From positions 496,001-560,000 of the forward strand of contig NZ_JAGYIM010000016.1 of NCBI RefSeq assembly GCF_018402695.1: a stretch of DNA of 64,000 bases, written 5' to 3'. A program made the position numbers and the translations under genes. This document shows positions 1-9,904 of the stretch, in pieces. The notes below the pieces were generated by a model, which saw only the letters and a program-made list of their open reading frames with translations, made no database searches and was not told where the DNA came from. Within the stretch, counting starts at the first letter, position 1, and each line of letters begins with the position of its first letter. This DNA is from Arsukibacterium sp. GTDB lineage: Bacteria; Pseudomonadota; Gammaproteobacteria; Enterobacterales; Alteromonadaceae.

Positions 1-2
1 GT

Positions 3-41
3 ATTGAAGCCTACCCTGAGTTCGTCTCGTCGGTAAAGTAA
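3..41 (+). CDS. possible 3' end of an upstream gene (partial)
   Basis: The window opens inside an open frame that stops with TAA at 39-41; its last residues read IEAYPEFVSSVK. A second frame is open until TAA at 34-36, so the frame is not certain. A strong plus-strand terminator follows at 180-208, which fits a plus-strand gene ending here. I do not recognise the product from 12 residues. Confidence 0.3.
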   Translation: MEAYPEFVSSVK

Positions 42-179
42 GCAGCCTGGGAAGAGCCGGTGGGACTTCCCGGGAGCGTGTTGGTGATGCAATACCGGTA
101 ATTTCAGGTAGCGCATCAGCCAGCTGAACCTAAACCACCAAACTACGTCTATCCTTGTCCTTTGTCTTATAGTCTGACG

Positions 180-208
180 CCCTGCGGTAATTACCGCAGG
201 GTTTTTTT
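180..208 (+). terminator. rho-independent terminator
   Basis: A perfect 22-nt palindrome (CCCTGCGGTAA / TTACCGCAGGG, 180-201) is followed by seven T. It would end the transcript of the gene entering from the left. The leader between the stop at 41 and this hairpin also contains a 9-bp stem (46-54 with 66-74) and a 6-bp stem (85-90 with 113-118), so the 3' UTR looks structured. Confidence 0.9.
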
Positions 209-335
209 ATACCCTTCGTCCTTGAAGCTGCAGCTTTGTTGCCTTCGTTCGCTCGGCCCAATCACATAGGCAAGCTATGCTCATGTGCACTCGCTTACTT
301 GCCGCCTAATTGCAGCGTCAATTATTTTGGGTATA
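208..335. repeat. imperfect palindromic intergenic element, about 128 bp
   Basis: The stretch starts TATACCC and ends GGGTATA. Further in, TTGAAGCTGCA (222-232) mirrors TGCAGCGTCAA (311-321) with one mismatch. The interior carries a smaller inverted pair around CATAGGCAAGCTATG. From memory, similar palindromes with ATACCC ends and an AAGCTGCAG core are dispersed in Shewanella and Pseudoalteromonas genomes; membership of that family is inferred. There is no coding capacity, so this would be a REP/MITE-like non-autonomous element. No second copy is seen in this window. Confidence 0.6.
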
Positions 336-344
336 TCATTTGTT

Positions 345-415
345 GGTGACGGGTGACGGGTGACGGGTGACGGGTGACGGGTGACGGGTGACGGGTGACG
401 GGTGACGGGTGACGG
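345..415. repeat. tandem 7-bp repeat, ten copies of GTGACGG
   Basis: GTGAC recurs exactly every 7 bases from 346 to 413 (ten copies joined by GG), with no mismatch in the array. It lies between the palindromic element and the csrB terminator and is outside any gene. Such short perfect arrays change copy number by slippage, so the length here may be strain-specific. Confidence 0.95.
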
Positions 416-431
416 TAAATTTACAATGGCC

Positions 432-470
432 AAAAAAGCGAAAGGCCGCAAACTTCGCGGCCACTTTCGG
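432..470 (-). terminator. rho-independent terminator of the CsrB-type RNA
   Basis: On the minus strand, CGAAAGTGGCCGC pairs with GCGGCCTTTCG around a GAAGTTT loop and is followed by CTTTTTT. It marks the 3' end of the small RNA at about 432. Confidence 0.9.
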
Positions 471-801
471 TTCTGTTTCAGCTAATCCGTACTGTTACTC
501 TTCCTGAGTAAGTCGTCCCTGGCTCCATCCCGGAGTGTCCAACAGCTTCATGCCGGGTCCTGCTGTCCTTAACTACTACTACCTTGTAATAGCACACTCA
601 TCCTGAGTGGTCCTGCGGTCATCCCTGTAATTTTGCGCTTGTGAAGCTAACAAAACCGCCATCCTGGCGCTGCTTCCTGCAATATCATCCTGATATTTAG
701 GCTCTTCCCGGAGCGTGTCCTTTAACCTTCCTTGTGCTATCCTAGCGTTGATTTACATCCTGTAAATCTTACTGACTTCATGTCAGTTGTCATCCGTCGA
801 C
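432..801 (-). ncRNA. csrB: CsrB-type small RNA that sequesters CsrA/RsmA
   Basis: Read on the minus strand, this 370-nt interval holds 20 GGA motifs. Several match the CsrB repeat CAGGATG and sit in loops of short perfect hairpins, for example GATTTACA-GGA-TGTAAATC (751-769), ATATCA-GGA-TGATAT (682-696), CGCCA-GGA-TGGCG and CACTCA-GGA-TGAGTG. The RNA ends in a classical terminator. A CATAAT -10 element at 808-813 predicts a start near 801, where the RNA begins GTCGAC, as E. coli CsrB does; E. coli CsrB is 369 nt with about 22 such motifs. CsrB RNAs bind many CsrA dimers and relieve CsrA repression of carbon storage, motility and biofilm genes. The interval has no credible ORF. Family assignment is strong; the exact 5' end is inferred. 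Confidence 0.9.
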
Positions 802-807
802 ATGGTT

Positions 808-836
808 ATTATGCAACGAATGACGCTCGCAGGGAT
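808..836 (-). promoter_or_regulatory. predicted csrB promoter
   Basis: CATAAT (minus strand, 813-808) is a good -10 element 7 nt before the expected GTCGAC start at 801. The -35 position (about 831-836) reads ATCCCT and is poor, which fits a promoter needing an activator such as UvrY/GacA. Further upstream, TGTAAAA occurs at 871 and 901, 30 bp apart; these resemble half-sites of the GacA box (TGTAAG-N6-CTTACA) but neither is a full palindrome. Confidence 0.5.
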
Positions 837-1076
837 CCTGGTTTCAGAAATAAACCTGCTGTAATAATATTGTAAAATGTGAAATTTTAAGAATAACCCA
901 TGTAAAACATAGCCTTAATGAAATATATTAGTTTGAGCCCTGCAGCAAATAGCGTTTAAACTTACCTGTTTGTGAGATATATCTCACACAGCAATCAGGT
1001 TTTTGTCTCCAACTGCAGTCTCAGAGTAAAAAGTAGCAATAGCATTTGTATCAGTAACAGGGATTCAGGGAAGGTA

Positions 1077-2036
1077 ATGGCAAGAGAACAACTAGGCATA
1101 TGTGCTGAGGCTAATCTTCATGCCAGCTATCTGCTGTTTAATGCGCCTGAAGGGCAGGAAGCTGTGCTTCGACAGAAGCTGGCGCGGGTACCATTATTGC
1201 TTGCCCGGTTGGCTGAACATTTCTCAGAAGCGCAACTGACGGGTGTCGTTGCTATAGGTGCCAATTATTGGGATAGTCTGTACCCGGGGGCCCGGCCACA
1301 AGAGTTACAAGCTTTTCCATTTGCTGGCAATGATAACCTGGCACTGGCTGAAGTGTGGGCCGATTTATTGATCGTTGTGCGCTCTGACAGGTTGGATGTC
1401 AATTATATTGCGTGTCAGCAAATACGTCAGCTGTTGAAACCTGATGTTGATTTACTTGAGCAATTACAGGGTTTCCGTTATTTGGACGGCCGCGATTTAA
1501 CCGGTTTTATTGACTCGCCACAAAACCCCAAAGGCAGCCGTAAGCGCCAGTTAGCTCTGGTTGATCCGATGAGTCAGCCAGTATTTGCCGCCGGCAGCTA
1601 TTTGCACTTACAACGTTGGCATTATGATTTACTTCACTGGCAGCAACTTGATATCAACCAGCAGGAAGAAATAATAGGGATAAGTAAAATAGAGGGAACG
1701 TTGCTGCCGTCACCCCGACTTCAGCCAAACAGCCATGCACTAACTTGCAGGCTAGGGAACAAAGAGGGGTCGCCGCTGCTGCTGATGCAAAATATGCCTT
1801 TTGCTGAGCAAAACAGCCAAGGCCTAATTAGCGTATGTTATGCCAGCGAGCCTGATAGCTTCAGCCGGCAGTTTGGTTATCAGTTAGGCTGTCAAACTGC
1901 CAGCCAGATACCTCAGGAACGAGCGGCAAGCCAATACGACTTATTTTTTGATTATTGCCATGCAGACCTTTGCGCTGCGTTTTTTGCACCTTCACTCAGC
2001 TTTCTGGAAATGGCGTGCCGGCCCGACAGTCATTAG
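1077..2036 (+). CDS. DyP-type (YfeX-like) peroxidase family protein with altered active site
   Basis: The 319-residue product has the layout of YfeX-type dye-decolourising haem peroxidases: FRYLDGRDLTGFID, then a block near SYLHLQRWHYDL, an NSH motif carrying the expected proximal haem histidine, and a final FFAPSL block. The family GxxDG motif here reads GFIDS, keeping the Asp but losing the last Gly. The distal Arg normally found in a motif like KIVRQSLPYG appears replaced by Met (PLLLMQNMPF). Haem may still bind, but peroxidase chemistry is doubtful. ATG at 1077 is chosen over the upstream in-frame start at 972 because AGGGAAGG lies just before it and family similarity starts there (MAREQLGICAEANLHASYLLFN-type beginning). 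The gene stands alone between csrB and argR. Confidence 0.75.
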   Translation: MAREQLGICAEANLHASYLLFNAPEGQEAVLRQKLARVPLLLARLAEHFSEAQLTGVVAIGANYWDSLYPGARPQELQAFPFAGNDNLALAEVWADLLIVVRSDRLDVNYIACQQIRQLLKPDVDLLEQLQGFRYLDGRDLTGFIDSPQNPKGSRKRQLALVDPMSQPVFAAGSYLHLQRWHYDLLHWQQLDINQQEEIIGISKIEGTLLPSPRLQPNSHALTCRLGNKEGSPLLLMQNMPFAEQNSQGLISVCYASEPDSFSRQFGYQLGCQTASQIPQERAASQYDLFFDYCHADLCAAFFAPSLSFLEMACRPDSH

Positions 2037-2044
2037 CCGGGCAG

Positions 2045-2512
2045 TTATACCTTTTCAAATAGTTCAGTGACTTTCCCCAGCGTAAAATTGATATTTTTTA
2101 CGCTGATTGGCGCAATAAAAATAGTGTCATCACCGGCGATAGTACCCAGTACGCCTTCAGCTTTACCTACCGAGTCAAGTAACCGGGCAATCAATTGAGC
2201 TGCTCCGGGGCTGGTGCGGATGATGATCATCACATCGTTGTGTTCAATATCTAACACCAGCTGGCGCAGGGGGCTTTTGGTAGTGGGTACACCTAATTCG
2301 GGGGGAAGGGTATAGACCATCTCCTGGCGGGCATTGCGGGTGCGGACCGCGCCATATTTACTGAGCATGCGGGAGACTTTGGACTGGCTGACATTGTCAA
2401 AGCCATCATTCTTAAGAGCGTCGACAATTTCACTTTGTGAGCCGAAACTTTCTGTTTTCAGTATTGCTTTAAACGCCTGAATTAAGGCTTCCTGCTTTGA
2501 TTGTTTGGTCAT
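2045..2512 (-). CDS. argR: arginine repressor ArgR
   Basis: 155 residues, close to the 156 of E. coli ArgR. The N-terminal winged helix contains [19 protein letters not shown], the usual DNA-reading segment. The C-terminal arginine-binding and hexamerisation domain contains [14 protein letters not shown] and [13 protein letters not shown], where the GDDT aspartates bind arginine. With arginine bound, the hexamer represses arginine biosynthesis genes. The start at 2512 ([10 protein letters not shown]) is preferred to an in-frame extension of 17 residues, because it matches the family length. It is divergent from mdh, a pairing common in Alteromonadales, Vibrionales and enterics. I could not identify convincing ARG boxes in the 186-bp intergenic space. 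Confidence 0.95.
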   Translation of the reverse strand: MTKQSKQEALIQAFKAILKTESFGSQSEIVDALKNDGFDNVSQSKVSRMLSKYGAVRTRNARQEMVYTLPPELGVPTTKSPLRQLVLDIEHNDVMIIIRTSPGAAQLIARLLDSVGKAEGVLGTIAGDDTIFIAPISVKNINFTLGKVTELFEKV

Positions 2513-2698
2513 GGAGGCTTTTCTTGTTGTTGAACGCCAGCTAATAGTAACAAATTCGGCCAATCAGTACAGTTTGTCAGGTAAACAAGACGAAAATTCG
2601 CTAAAATGCTTAGACTTTAGGCTTAAGCCGTTTGTAATTGTCGTGCCAGTTCAGTATTGTTGGCGCGTTTTATCTTACCCTGACATATGGAGAAAATC

Positions 2699-3637
2699 AT
2701 GAAAGTTGCCGTATTAGGTGCTGCCGGCGGTATTGGCCAGGCATTGTCGCTATTATTGAAATTAGATTTACCTGCGGGTACCGATCTTGCCTTATACGAT
2801 CTGGCGCCTGTTACTCCGGGTGTAGCCGTTGATTTAAGCCATATCCCGACAGCAGTAACGGTAACAGGTTTTGGCAAAGAAGACTTAAACAAAGCTTTAG
2901 CCGGCGCCGACATCGTGATGATTCCTGCCGGTATGCCACGCAAGCCGGGTATGGATCGCTCTGACTTGTTTAATATTAATGCCGGTGTGGTAAAAACCCT
3001 GGCTGAAGCCATAGTTGAGCAGTGCCCGAAAGCACTGGTGGGTATTATTACTAATCCGGTTAATACCACCGTCGCTATCGCCGCTGATGTATTTAAAAAA
3101 GCCGGTACTTATGACGCCCGCCGTCTGTTTGGTGTTACCACTTTGGATGTCATTCGTGCTGAGACTTTTGTAGGTGAATTAAAAGGTAAAAACCCGCAGG
3201 AAGTGACTGTCCCAGTAATTGGTGGCCACAGCGGTACGACTATATTACCTCTGCTGTCGCAGGTTGACGGTGTTAGCTTCAGCGATGAGGAAGTAGCATC
3301 ACTAACTCACCGCATTCAGAACGCCGGTACGGAAGTAGTAGAAGCTAAAGCCGGTGGCGGATCTGCAACACTGTCGATGGGCCAGGCTGCTGCCCGGTTC
3401 TGTATTTCTCTGATCAAAGGTTTGCAGGGCGAGTCAGTGACTGAATATGCCTATGTGGAAGGTGACGGCGAGCATGCGCGTTTCTTTGCTCAGCCATTGG
3501 TGCTTGGTAAAAATGGCGTAGAGAAGCTGTTGCCAATCGGCCAGCTCAGCAGCTACGAGCAAAAAGCGATGAATGATATGCTTGGCACGTTAAAAGCCGA
3601 TATCACCCTTGGCGAAGAGTTTGTTAAAAATAACTAA
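2699..3637 (+). CDS. mdh: malate dehydrogenase (NAD)
   Basis: 312 residues, the same length as E. coli Mdh. The protein begins [20 protein letters not shown], the NAD-binding glycine loop. [19 protein letters not shown] carries substrate-binding arginines, NPVNTTV follows, and [16 protein letters not shown] holds the catalytic histidine. It interconverts malate and oxaloacetate in the cytosolic TCA cycle. ATG at 2699 has GGAGA five bases upstream, so the four-residue upstream extension is not used. It is divergent from argR and ends in a terminator at 3654-3679. Confidence 0.98.
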   Translation: MKVAVLGAAGGIGQALSLLLKLDLPAGTDLALYDLAPVTPGVAVDLSHIPTAVTVTGFGKEDLNKALAGADIVMIPAGMPRKPGMDRSDLFNINAGVVKTLAEAIVEQCPKALVGIITNPVNTTVAIAADVFKKAGTYDARRLFGVTTLDVIRAETFVGELKGKNPQEVTVPVIGGHSGTTILPLLSQVDGVSFSDEEVASLTHRIQNAGTEVVEAKAGGGSATLSMGQAAARFCISLIKGLQGESVTEYAYVEGDGEHARFFAQPLVLGKNGVEKLLPIGQLSSYEQKAMNDMLGTLKADITLGEEFVKNN

Positions 3638-3653
3638 GTGGTATTGATACTGC

Positions 3654-3679
3654 AAAAAGGCGCGTTAAGCGCCTTTTTT
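3654..3679. terminator. bidirectional terminator between mdh and ispB
   Basis: AAAAAGGCGC-GTTAA-GCGCCTTTTTT: the GGCGC stem is flanked by A5 on one side and T6 on the other, so it can end both the mdh transcript (plus) and the ispB transcript (minus). Confidence 0.85.
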
Positions 3680-3703
3680 AATAACTTGAAAATAATAAAA
3701 CAG

Positions 3704-4675
3704 CTAGTGACTGCGCGATACCGCCATATCGGCCAGCGCTATTAATGCTTGCTTATAGTCTGACTCCGGGATGTTATCGAGCGCCCGGCGGGCTTTTTCT
3801 GCCTCCTGCTCTGCTATGGCCCGAGTGTAGCCAAAAGCATCAGTTTGTTCCATGGCTGTCAGGATCTCATTAAGGTGGGCCATGCCGTTGCCATCAGTGA
3901 TAGCGCTGCGAATAAGATCCTGCTGGACAGGGCTGCCATGTTTAAGGGCATGGATTAGCGGCAGGGTAGGTTTACCTTCTGCTAAGTCATCTCCAATGTT
4001 TTTGCCAAGCTCAACAGCGTCAGCCTGATAATCCAGAACGTCATCAATTAACTGAAAAGCTGTGCCTAAATGCATGCCATATAATTTCATGCTGTTCACC
4101 ACAGCTTCAGGTTGCTCAGCAATAATAGCGGCTAACTGGGTGGCTGCTTCAAATAACTTGGCGGTTTTGCAGTAAATAACCTGCATATAGTTTTGCTCAC
4201 TGGTGTCAGGGTCATTAACATTCATCAGCTGCAGCACTTCGCCCTCAGCGATAACATTAGTGGCGTCAGCCAGAATTTGCATAATACGCATATCATCCAG
4301 TGCGACCATCATCTGAAACGAGCGACTATACAAAAAGTCGCCCACCAGCACACTGGCCTGGTTACCAAATACGGCATTGGCAGTCTGCTTGCCCCTGCGC
4401 AGGGTTGACTCATCGACGACATCATCGTGCAGCAGGGTAGAGGTATGAATAAACTCAATAATTGCGGCAACGCTTAGATGCTTATTGCCCTGATAACCAA
4501 GTGCTCTGGCAGCTAATACCGCAAGTAAAGGGCGTAAGCGCTTACCACCACTATTAACAATATAAATACCTAACTGGTTAATCAGCGCAACGTCTGAAGT
4601 CAGTTGGGAAAAAATATGCTGGTTTACTGCTGCCATATCAGCATCACTGAGCTGGCGTATGTCGTCAAGCGTCAT
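3704..4675 (-). CDS. ispB: octaprenyl diphosphate synthase
   Basis: 323 residues from ATG at 4675, identical in length to E. coli IspB. Both aspartate-rich motifs of trans-prenyltransferases are present: LLHDDVVDES and LIDDVLDYQ. The enzyme extends farnesyl diphosphate with isopentenyl units to the C40 side chain of ubiquinone-8 and menaquinone-8. The 12-residue upstream extension is rejected on length. It faces rplU across a shared promoter region, as in E. coli, and converges on mdh. Confidence 0.97.
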   Translation of the reverse strand: MTLDDIRQLSDADMAAVNQHIFSQLTSDVALINQLGIYIVNSGGKRLRPLLAVLAARALGYQGNKHLSVAAIIEFIHTSTLLHDDVVDESTLRRGKQTANAVFGNQASVLVGDFLYSRSFQMMVALDDMRIMQILADATNVIAEGEVLQLMNVNDPDTSEQNYMQVIYCKTAKLFEAATQLAAIIAEQPEAVVNSMKLYGMHLGTAFQLIDDVLDYQADAVELGKNIGDDLAEGKPTLPLIHALKHGSPVQQDLIRSAITDGNGMAHLNEILTAMEQTDAFGYTRAIAEQEAEKARRALDNIPESDYKQALIALADMAVSRSH

Positions 4676-4789
4676 GAAAAAATAACTGCTGAACCCCAAG
4701 AATGGCGGCAATTCTACACTATACTGGCTGCCGGCATAAAGAGAATCTCGATCCTTTTCACCACCAGATGATCTTTTTTATAATTGTGC

Positions 4790-4818
4790 TTGCGGCACTC
4801 TTTGAAATTGCGTACAAT
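4790..4818 (+). promoter_or_regulatory. predicted sigma-70 promoter of rplU-rpmA
   Basis: TTGCGG (4790-4795), 17 bases, then TACAAT (4813-4818). The spacing is ideal and both boxes are close to consensus. A further TATAAT at 4779-4784 may belong to a second start. The transcript would have a leader of about 80 nt before rplU. Confidence 0.6.
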
Positions 4819-4905
4819 TCGCGCCCTGTGATTTGAATTAAACACGCCCCTGATGCCTCTATCTAAAAAGTGCAGAGCGTAGGCGTGGCTTGTACGGAGT
4901 TAACT

Positions 4906-5214
4906 ATGTACGCGGTTTTCCAAAGTGGTGGCAAACAACACCGTGTGACGGAAGGTCAAACGCTTCGTCTAGAAAAACTAGACTTAGAAACCGGCGCAAC
5001 GATTGAATTTACCCCGCTGATGATCGCCAATGGCGAAGATATCAGCATTGGTGCCCCTTTAGTTGAAGGTGGCAAGGTAGTAGCGGAAGTGGTCAATCAT
5101 GGCCGTGGCGATAAGCTTAAAATCGTTAAATTCCGTCGTCGTAAACATTCACGTAAACAGATGGGTCACCGTCAGTGGTTTACTGAAGTTAAAATTACCA
5201 GCATCAGCGCGTAA
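4906..5214 (+). CDS. rplU: 50S ribosomal protein L21
   Basis: 102 residues, matching bL21, starting [14 protein letters not shown], the family hallmark, and ending with the basic [15 protein letters not shown] segment that contacts 23S rRNA. The start at 4906 is supported by GGAG six bases upstream; the 12-residue extension has no family similarity. It is followed 15 bp later by rpmA, the standard pair. Confidence 0.98.
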   Translation: MYAVFQSGGKQHRVTEGQTLRLEKLDLETGATIEFTPLMIANGEDISIGAPLVEGGKVVAEVVNHGRGDKLKIVKFRRRKHSRKQMGHRQWFTEVKITSISA

Positions 5215-5229
5215 CAGGAGTATCGACAC

Positions 5230-5487
5230 ATGGCAAGTAAGAAAGGTGTAGGTAGCACTCGTAACGGTCGCGATTCAGAGTCTAAACGCTTAGGTGTTAA
5301 GCGTTTTGGTGGTGAGTCGGTATTAGCTGGTAGCATCATTGTGCGTCAACGTGGTACTCGTTTCCACGCTGGTAGCAATGTAGGCATCGGTAAAGATCAC
5401 ACTTTATTCGCTTTAACTGAAGGTAAAGTGAAGTTTGAAGTGAAAGGCGAGCACAACCGTAAATTCGTTAGCATCGTTAGCGAATAA
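5230..5487 (+). CDS. rpmA: 50S ribosomal protein L27
   Basis: 85 residues, the same length as E. coli bL27. It starts [20 protein letters not shown], the flexible N-terminal arm that reaches toward the peptidyl-transferase centre, and contains the conserved [17 protein letters not shown] and FHAG segments. CAGGAG lies 8 bases before the ATG. Second gene of the rplU operon, ending at a strong terminator. Confidence 0.98.
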   Translation: MASKKGVGSTRNGRDSESKRLGVKRFGGESVLAGSIIVRQRGTRFHAGSNVGIGKDHTLFALTEGKVKFEVKGEHNRKFVSIVSE

Positions 5488-5500
5488 GCAACTTATATTG

Positions 5501-5530
5501 AAAAAACCCCGCCTGGTGCGGGGTTTTTTT
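5501..5530 (+). terminator. terminator after rpmA
   Basis: AAAAAACCCCGC-CTGGT-GCGGGGTTTTTTT: a 6-bp GC stem extended by A/T pairs and followed by a T run. It separates the ribosomal pair from obgE. Confidence 0.92.
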
Positions 5531-5570
5531 ATAAATTTTCTCCCCTCACAATGACATGGGTTATACTTAG

Positions 5571-6779
<1,209 letters not shown>

Positions 6780-6787
6780 GGTGTAGT

Positions 6788-7276
6788 ATGAAAACTGCGA
6801 TGATAGCCGCAATGGCGAAAGGCCGGGTCATAGGGAAAAATAACCAGATGCCCTGGCATTTACCGGCTGACTTAAAGCATTTCAAAGCCGTTACTATGGG
6901 TAAGCCGGTGTTGATGGGACGGAAAACGTTCCAGTCAATCGGCCGGCCATTGCCAGGGCGGCGTAATATAGTGATTAGCCGGACCACGCCAGACAACAAA
7001 CAAGGTGTAGAATGGTTTAGCAGTGTTGAACAGGCACTGGCGGCACTGTCAGACAGTGCAGAAGTCATGGTTATCGGCGGTGGAGAAATTTACCGGCAGT
7101 GCTTGCCATTTGCCGATATCTTATATTTAACTGAAATTGAGTTGGACGCAGAAGGTGATGCGTACTTCCCTGATTATCTGGCAGCTGGCAACTGGCAACT
7201 CATTGCGGAACAACAGTATGCAGCCGATGCCGTGAATCCCCACCCTTATAAGTTTATTACATTACAGCGCAATTAG
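6788..7276 (+). CDS. folA: dihydrofolate reductase
   Basis: 162 residues, close to the 159 of E. coli FolA. It contains AAMAKGRVIGKNNQMPWHLPADLKHF-type sequence with the active-site region around NQMPWHLPADL, the NADPH-binding GRKTFQSIGRPLPGR and VIGGGEIY. It reduces dihydrofolate to tetrahydrofolate and is the trimethoprim target. AAGGTG precedes the ATG at 6788; the gene follows obgE by 8 bp. Confidence 0.97.
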   Translation: MKTAMIAAMAKGRVIGKNNQMPWHLPADLKHFKAVTMGKPVLMGRKTFQSIGRPLPGRRNIVISRTTPDNKQGVEWFSSVEQALAALSDSAEVMVIGGGEIYRQCLPFADILYLTEIELDAEGDAYFPDYLAAGNWQLIAEQQYAADAVNPHPYKFITLQRN

Positions 7277-7350
7277 AGGCTGCCCAGCATTTGCACAGGT
7301 TGTAACATATTGCTAAGATGCTGATTAACGATCCAGCTGAGGAGTAGTAA

Positions 7351-7725
7351 ATGAGATTGGTGCCCACCTTATTATGCACAGCCGCGTTAAGTGCCGCTGT
7401 TGTTATGTCACCGGTAGCTGTCGCAGATCAGCAGTTAGCGGCGTCAATGTGCGACTATGTTGCGGCAAACGATAGAAACCGTTTACGTAAAGTACTCAGT
7501 GACTACCGTCTGCGTCTGCGCAATATCTACGATGGTGTGGTTTGTAATGGTGAACCATTAATCAGGCATGCTTTCAGAAGCAATGCACCCGACGTAGGTG
7601 AGTTTATCGTCCGGCAGTTACCCGGCTCGCAAGTTGCTGATTCAGGTGATATCGCCTGGGCTGAAAGTAATGGTTTTGCCGATTCACCATTGTTGGCCGC
7701 GTTGAAAGATCGTGCAGGCGAATAA
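7351..7725 (+). CDS. exported DUF3718 family protein
   Basis: 124 residues with a cleavable signal peptide (about 1-25, ending VAVADQQ). The mature part has MCDYVAANDRNRLRKVLSDY, then RLRNIYDGVVCNGEPLIRHA, the pattern of DUF3718 proteins of Alteromonadales. Two cysteines are spaced as expected for a structural disulfide in the periplasm. Function unknown. TGAGGAG precedes the ATG. It is the last gene before a terminator and converges on the chemoreceptor. Confidence 0.8.
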   Translation: MRLVPTLLCTAALSAAVVMSPVAVADQQLAASMCDYVAANDRNRLRKVLSDYRLRLRNIYDGVVCNGEPLIRHAFRSNAPDVGEFIVRQLPGSQVADSGDIAWAESNGFADSPLLAALKDRAGE

Positions 7726-7737
7726 CAAATAAATAAT

Positions 7738-7768
7738 AAAAAATCCGCTTATTAAGCGGATTTTTTTT
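7738..7768. terminator. bidirectional terminator
   Basis: AAAAAATCCGCTT-ATT-AAGCGGATTTTTTTT: a 7-bp stem flanked by A and T runs, placed between the convergent DUF3718 gene and chemoreceptor gene. Confidence 0.9.
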
Positions 7769-7787
7769 GTCTGATTAATTATGCATA

Positions 7788-9800
7788 CTACACCCGGAAC
7801 TGCTCCACTGACTGGCGCAGCTCTTCTGCCAATCTTGCCACTTCATGGCTGGAATCCGAGGTTTGCTCAGCACCTGAGGCAGTCTCTTCAGCAATAGCAA
7901 CAATAGACTCCAGTAACTGGCTAATTTCATTAGACACTTGATTCTGCTCCTTGGCCGCATCTGAGATTTGCTCACTCATATCGTGTGCCAGGTGCACGGC
8001 ATGGGTTATAGAATCCAGGGCTGAGGTGGCAACTTCCGTTTGAGTAACGCAGTTTTCGGCTTGCTTCTTACCTTTATTCATCGCTTCAACTGCAGCTTGT
8101 GCGCCGCTTTGCAGCACCTGAATCATTGCCTGAATTTCCTGAGTAGAGGCCTGAGTTTTACTGGCCAGAGAGCGCACTTCATCAGCGACAACTGCGAACC
8201 CCCGCCCTTGTTCACCCGCACGGGCTGCTTCTATTGCCGCATTTAGCGCCAGTAAATTGGTCTGCTCAGCAATGCCACGAATAACATCAAGAATACTGCC
8301 GATAGAGGCACTGTCTTTATGCAGTTTGTTAATTACCACAGAAGCCTGGTCAACCTCTTTGGACAATTGAATAATAGTGCTCTTATTGTCCAGCGAAATG
8401 CCTTTAACCCGCTCGGCTTCTTTATCGGCATTCTTAATTTCAGCCAGCGCGTCATTTGAACTTTGCAATACGCCCTGTGAGGTACTACTCATTTCGGTTG
8501 TTGCGGTAGCGGCCTGAGTAACCTGTGATTTTTGCTCACGAATTGCCTGAGTTGTCTGTACCGTAATCGCTGACGTTTGTTCTGAGGCAGCAGCCAGTTG
8601 AGTAGAGCGGGAAATAATACCCTGAATAAGTTGTTGCAGGTTACTGACCACTTTGTTGACATTGCGTGCCAGTTCACCAAATTCATCTTTTGCTGATGCG
8701 TCTAGTGTTTTAGTTAAATCGCCTGATGCCACGATACCCAGCATAGTATTTACTTCTGCCAGTGGCTTAACAATGCGCCTGACGGTGACTGTGGCAATAA
8801 ATACAGACAACAGAATAGAGATTATAACAACGACAAAGATCCAGCTAATTGCATTACTTACCCCAGAGGTAGCATTTTGTTCAATTTCTGCTGCAGCACT
8901 TCTGGTTAAGTTAAGCAGGGTATTCAACCGTTCCATGCCTGTTTGGGTAAGTTGATTGGCGGTTGTCAATTGTGCTTCTGCATCTGTTATTCCAGCCAGT
9001 AATTGTACTTTTAATGCTGGGATACCGTCGCTTCCTTCTAAATAGCCAGATATTTCCTGCACTTTCTCTGCGATATCTGCGGTCATGGTCACCGCGCTGC
9101 CGGCCTCTTCCTGGATAATAGCAACCTGCTCCCGCAACTCCTGTAGCCGGAAAGCAATTTCGTTGCTAACGGTTGCGACAGTGGTATCCGTTTCAGTACG
9201 GTTTAAATCGATGACATTATTAATCAGGGTATTGATACCTGTTTCAATCTGGGTTGCTGCCTGATAGGCGCGGGGGAAGCGGCGCTGCACATCTCGGATA
9301 TCAGTAAAGTCCAGGATAAGCGAGGCCATGTCATCGGCGCTGAACTCCAGGTCACTAATTTTGCCGGCGATAGTAGTACGTAGCCGGATATTGCTGTCTA
9401 AACGGCGCTGCAGATTAGTACTTGCTTCGGTAAAGCTGTTATAGGTTTCACTAACCTGCTCTGAGCCCGCTTTTAGTTCCGGATGCTCGTCTATTGCCTG
9501 GCGCAACGTATCGGCAGCTTCTATATATACGGCCTGCCGTTCATTGAACCGCTGATTAACGGCTGCCGTTTGCTCAAGCGTAGTGGCATAAAAGCCCTGC
9601 AGGCTGGCACGACTCATCGTTACAAATTCGGTTTTCATTGTGGCACTGTTTTCCAGTGCCGGAATGGAGACTTCATTTACTTCAGTGGTGGCGTTACTTA
9701 TATTATTCAGGCTGACATAAGCGGTAATACCAATAAACAGCAGTAACAGGGAAATGATGGCAAAACCACCCATAACCCGCAACGCTACAGTTAACTTCAT
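7788..9800 (-). CDS. methyl-accepting chemotaxis protein
   Basis: 670 residues. TM1 at about 8-30, a long helical periplasmic sensor region (about 31-315, four-helix-bundle-like), TM2 at about 318-340, a HAMP domain, then the cytoplasmic signalling hairpin with the near-invariant tip [20 protein letters not shown] followed by [13 protein letters not shown]. It would form arrays with CheA/CheW. There is no C-terminal CheR-binding pentapeptide. ATG at 9800 has GGAGT four bases upstream; the in-frame GTG four codons earlier overlaps that Shine-Dalgarno and is rejected. Ligand unknown; no che genes are nearby. Confidence 0.93.
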   Translation of the reverse strand: MKLTVALRVMGGFAIISLLLLFIGITAYVSLNNISNATTEVNEVSIPALENSATMKTEFVTMSRASLQGFYATTLEQTAAVNQRFNERQAVYIEAADTLRQAIDEHPELKAGSEQVSETYNSFTEASTNLQRRLDSNIRLRTTIAGKISDLEFSADDMASLILDFTDIRDVQRRFPRAYQAATQIETGINTLINNVIDLNRTETDTTVATVSNEIAFRLQELREQVAIIQEEAGSAVTMTADIAEKVQEISGYLEGSDGIPALKVQLLAGITDAEAQLTTANQLTQTGMERLNTLLNLTRSAAAEIEQNATSGVSNAISWIFVVVIISILLSVFIATVTVRRIVKPLAEVNTMLGIVASGDLTKTLDASAKDEFGELARNVNKVVSNLQQLIQGIISRSTQLAAASEQTSAITVQTTQAIREQKSQVTQAATATTEMSSTSQGVLQSSNDALAEIKNADKEAERVKGISLDNKSTIIQLSKEVDQASVVINKLHKDSASIGSILDVIRGIAEQTNLLALNAAIEAARAGEQGRGFAVVADEVRSLASKTQASTQEIQAMIQVLQSGAQAAVEAMNKGKKQAENCVTQTEVATSALDSITHAVHLAHDMSEQISDAAKEQNQVSNEISQLLESIVAIAEETASGAEQTSDSSHEVARLAEELRQSVEQFRV

Positions 9801-9904
9801 AATAACTCCCACTTTAAGTGTTTTCTTTAAGCACCTTAGCTTAAGATTTCCTGCTTAACAAGACTCTAATCAGCAGTTTCGTTGCGCGGGTACCAAACCA
9901 GACA

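Noticed and set aside
345-415. CRISPR-like array
   Set aside because: Units are 7 bp with no spacers, so this is a simple tandem repeat.
2623-3069. 148-residue minus-strand open frame inside mdh
   Set aside because: It is antisense to a certain gene, with no family similarity or start signal.
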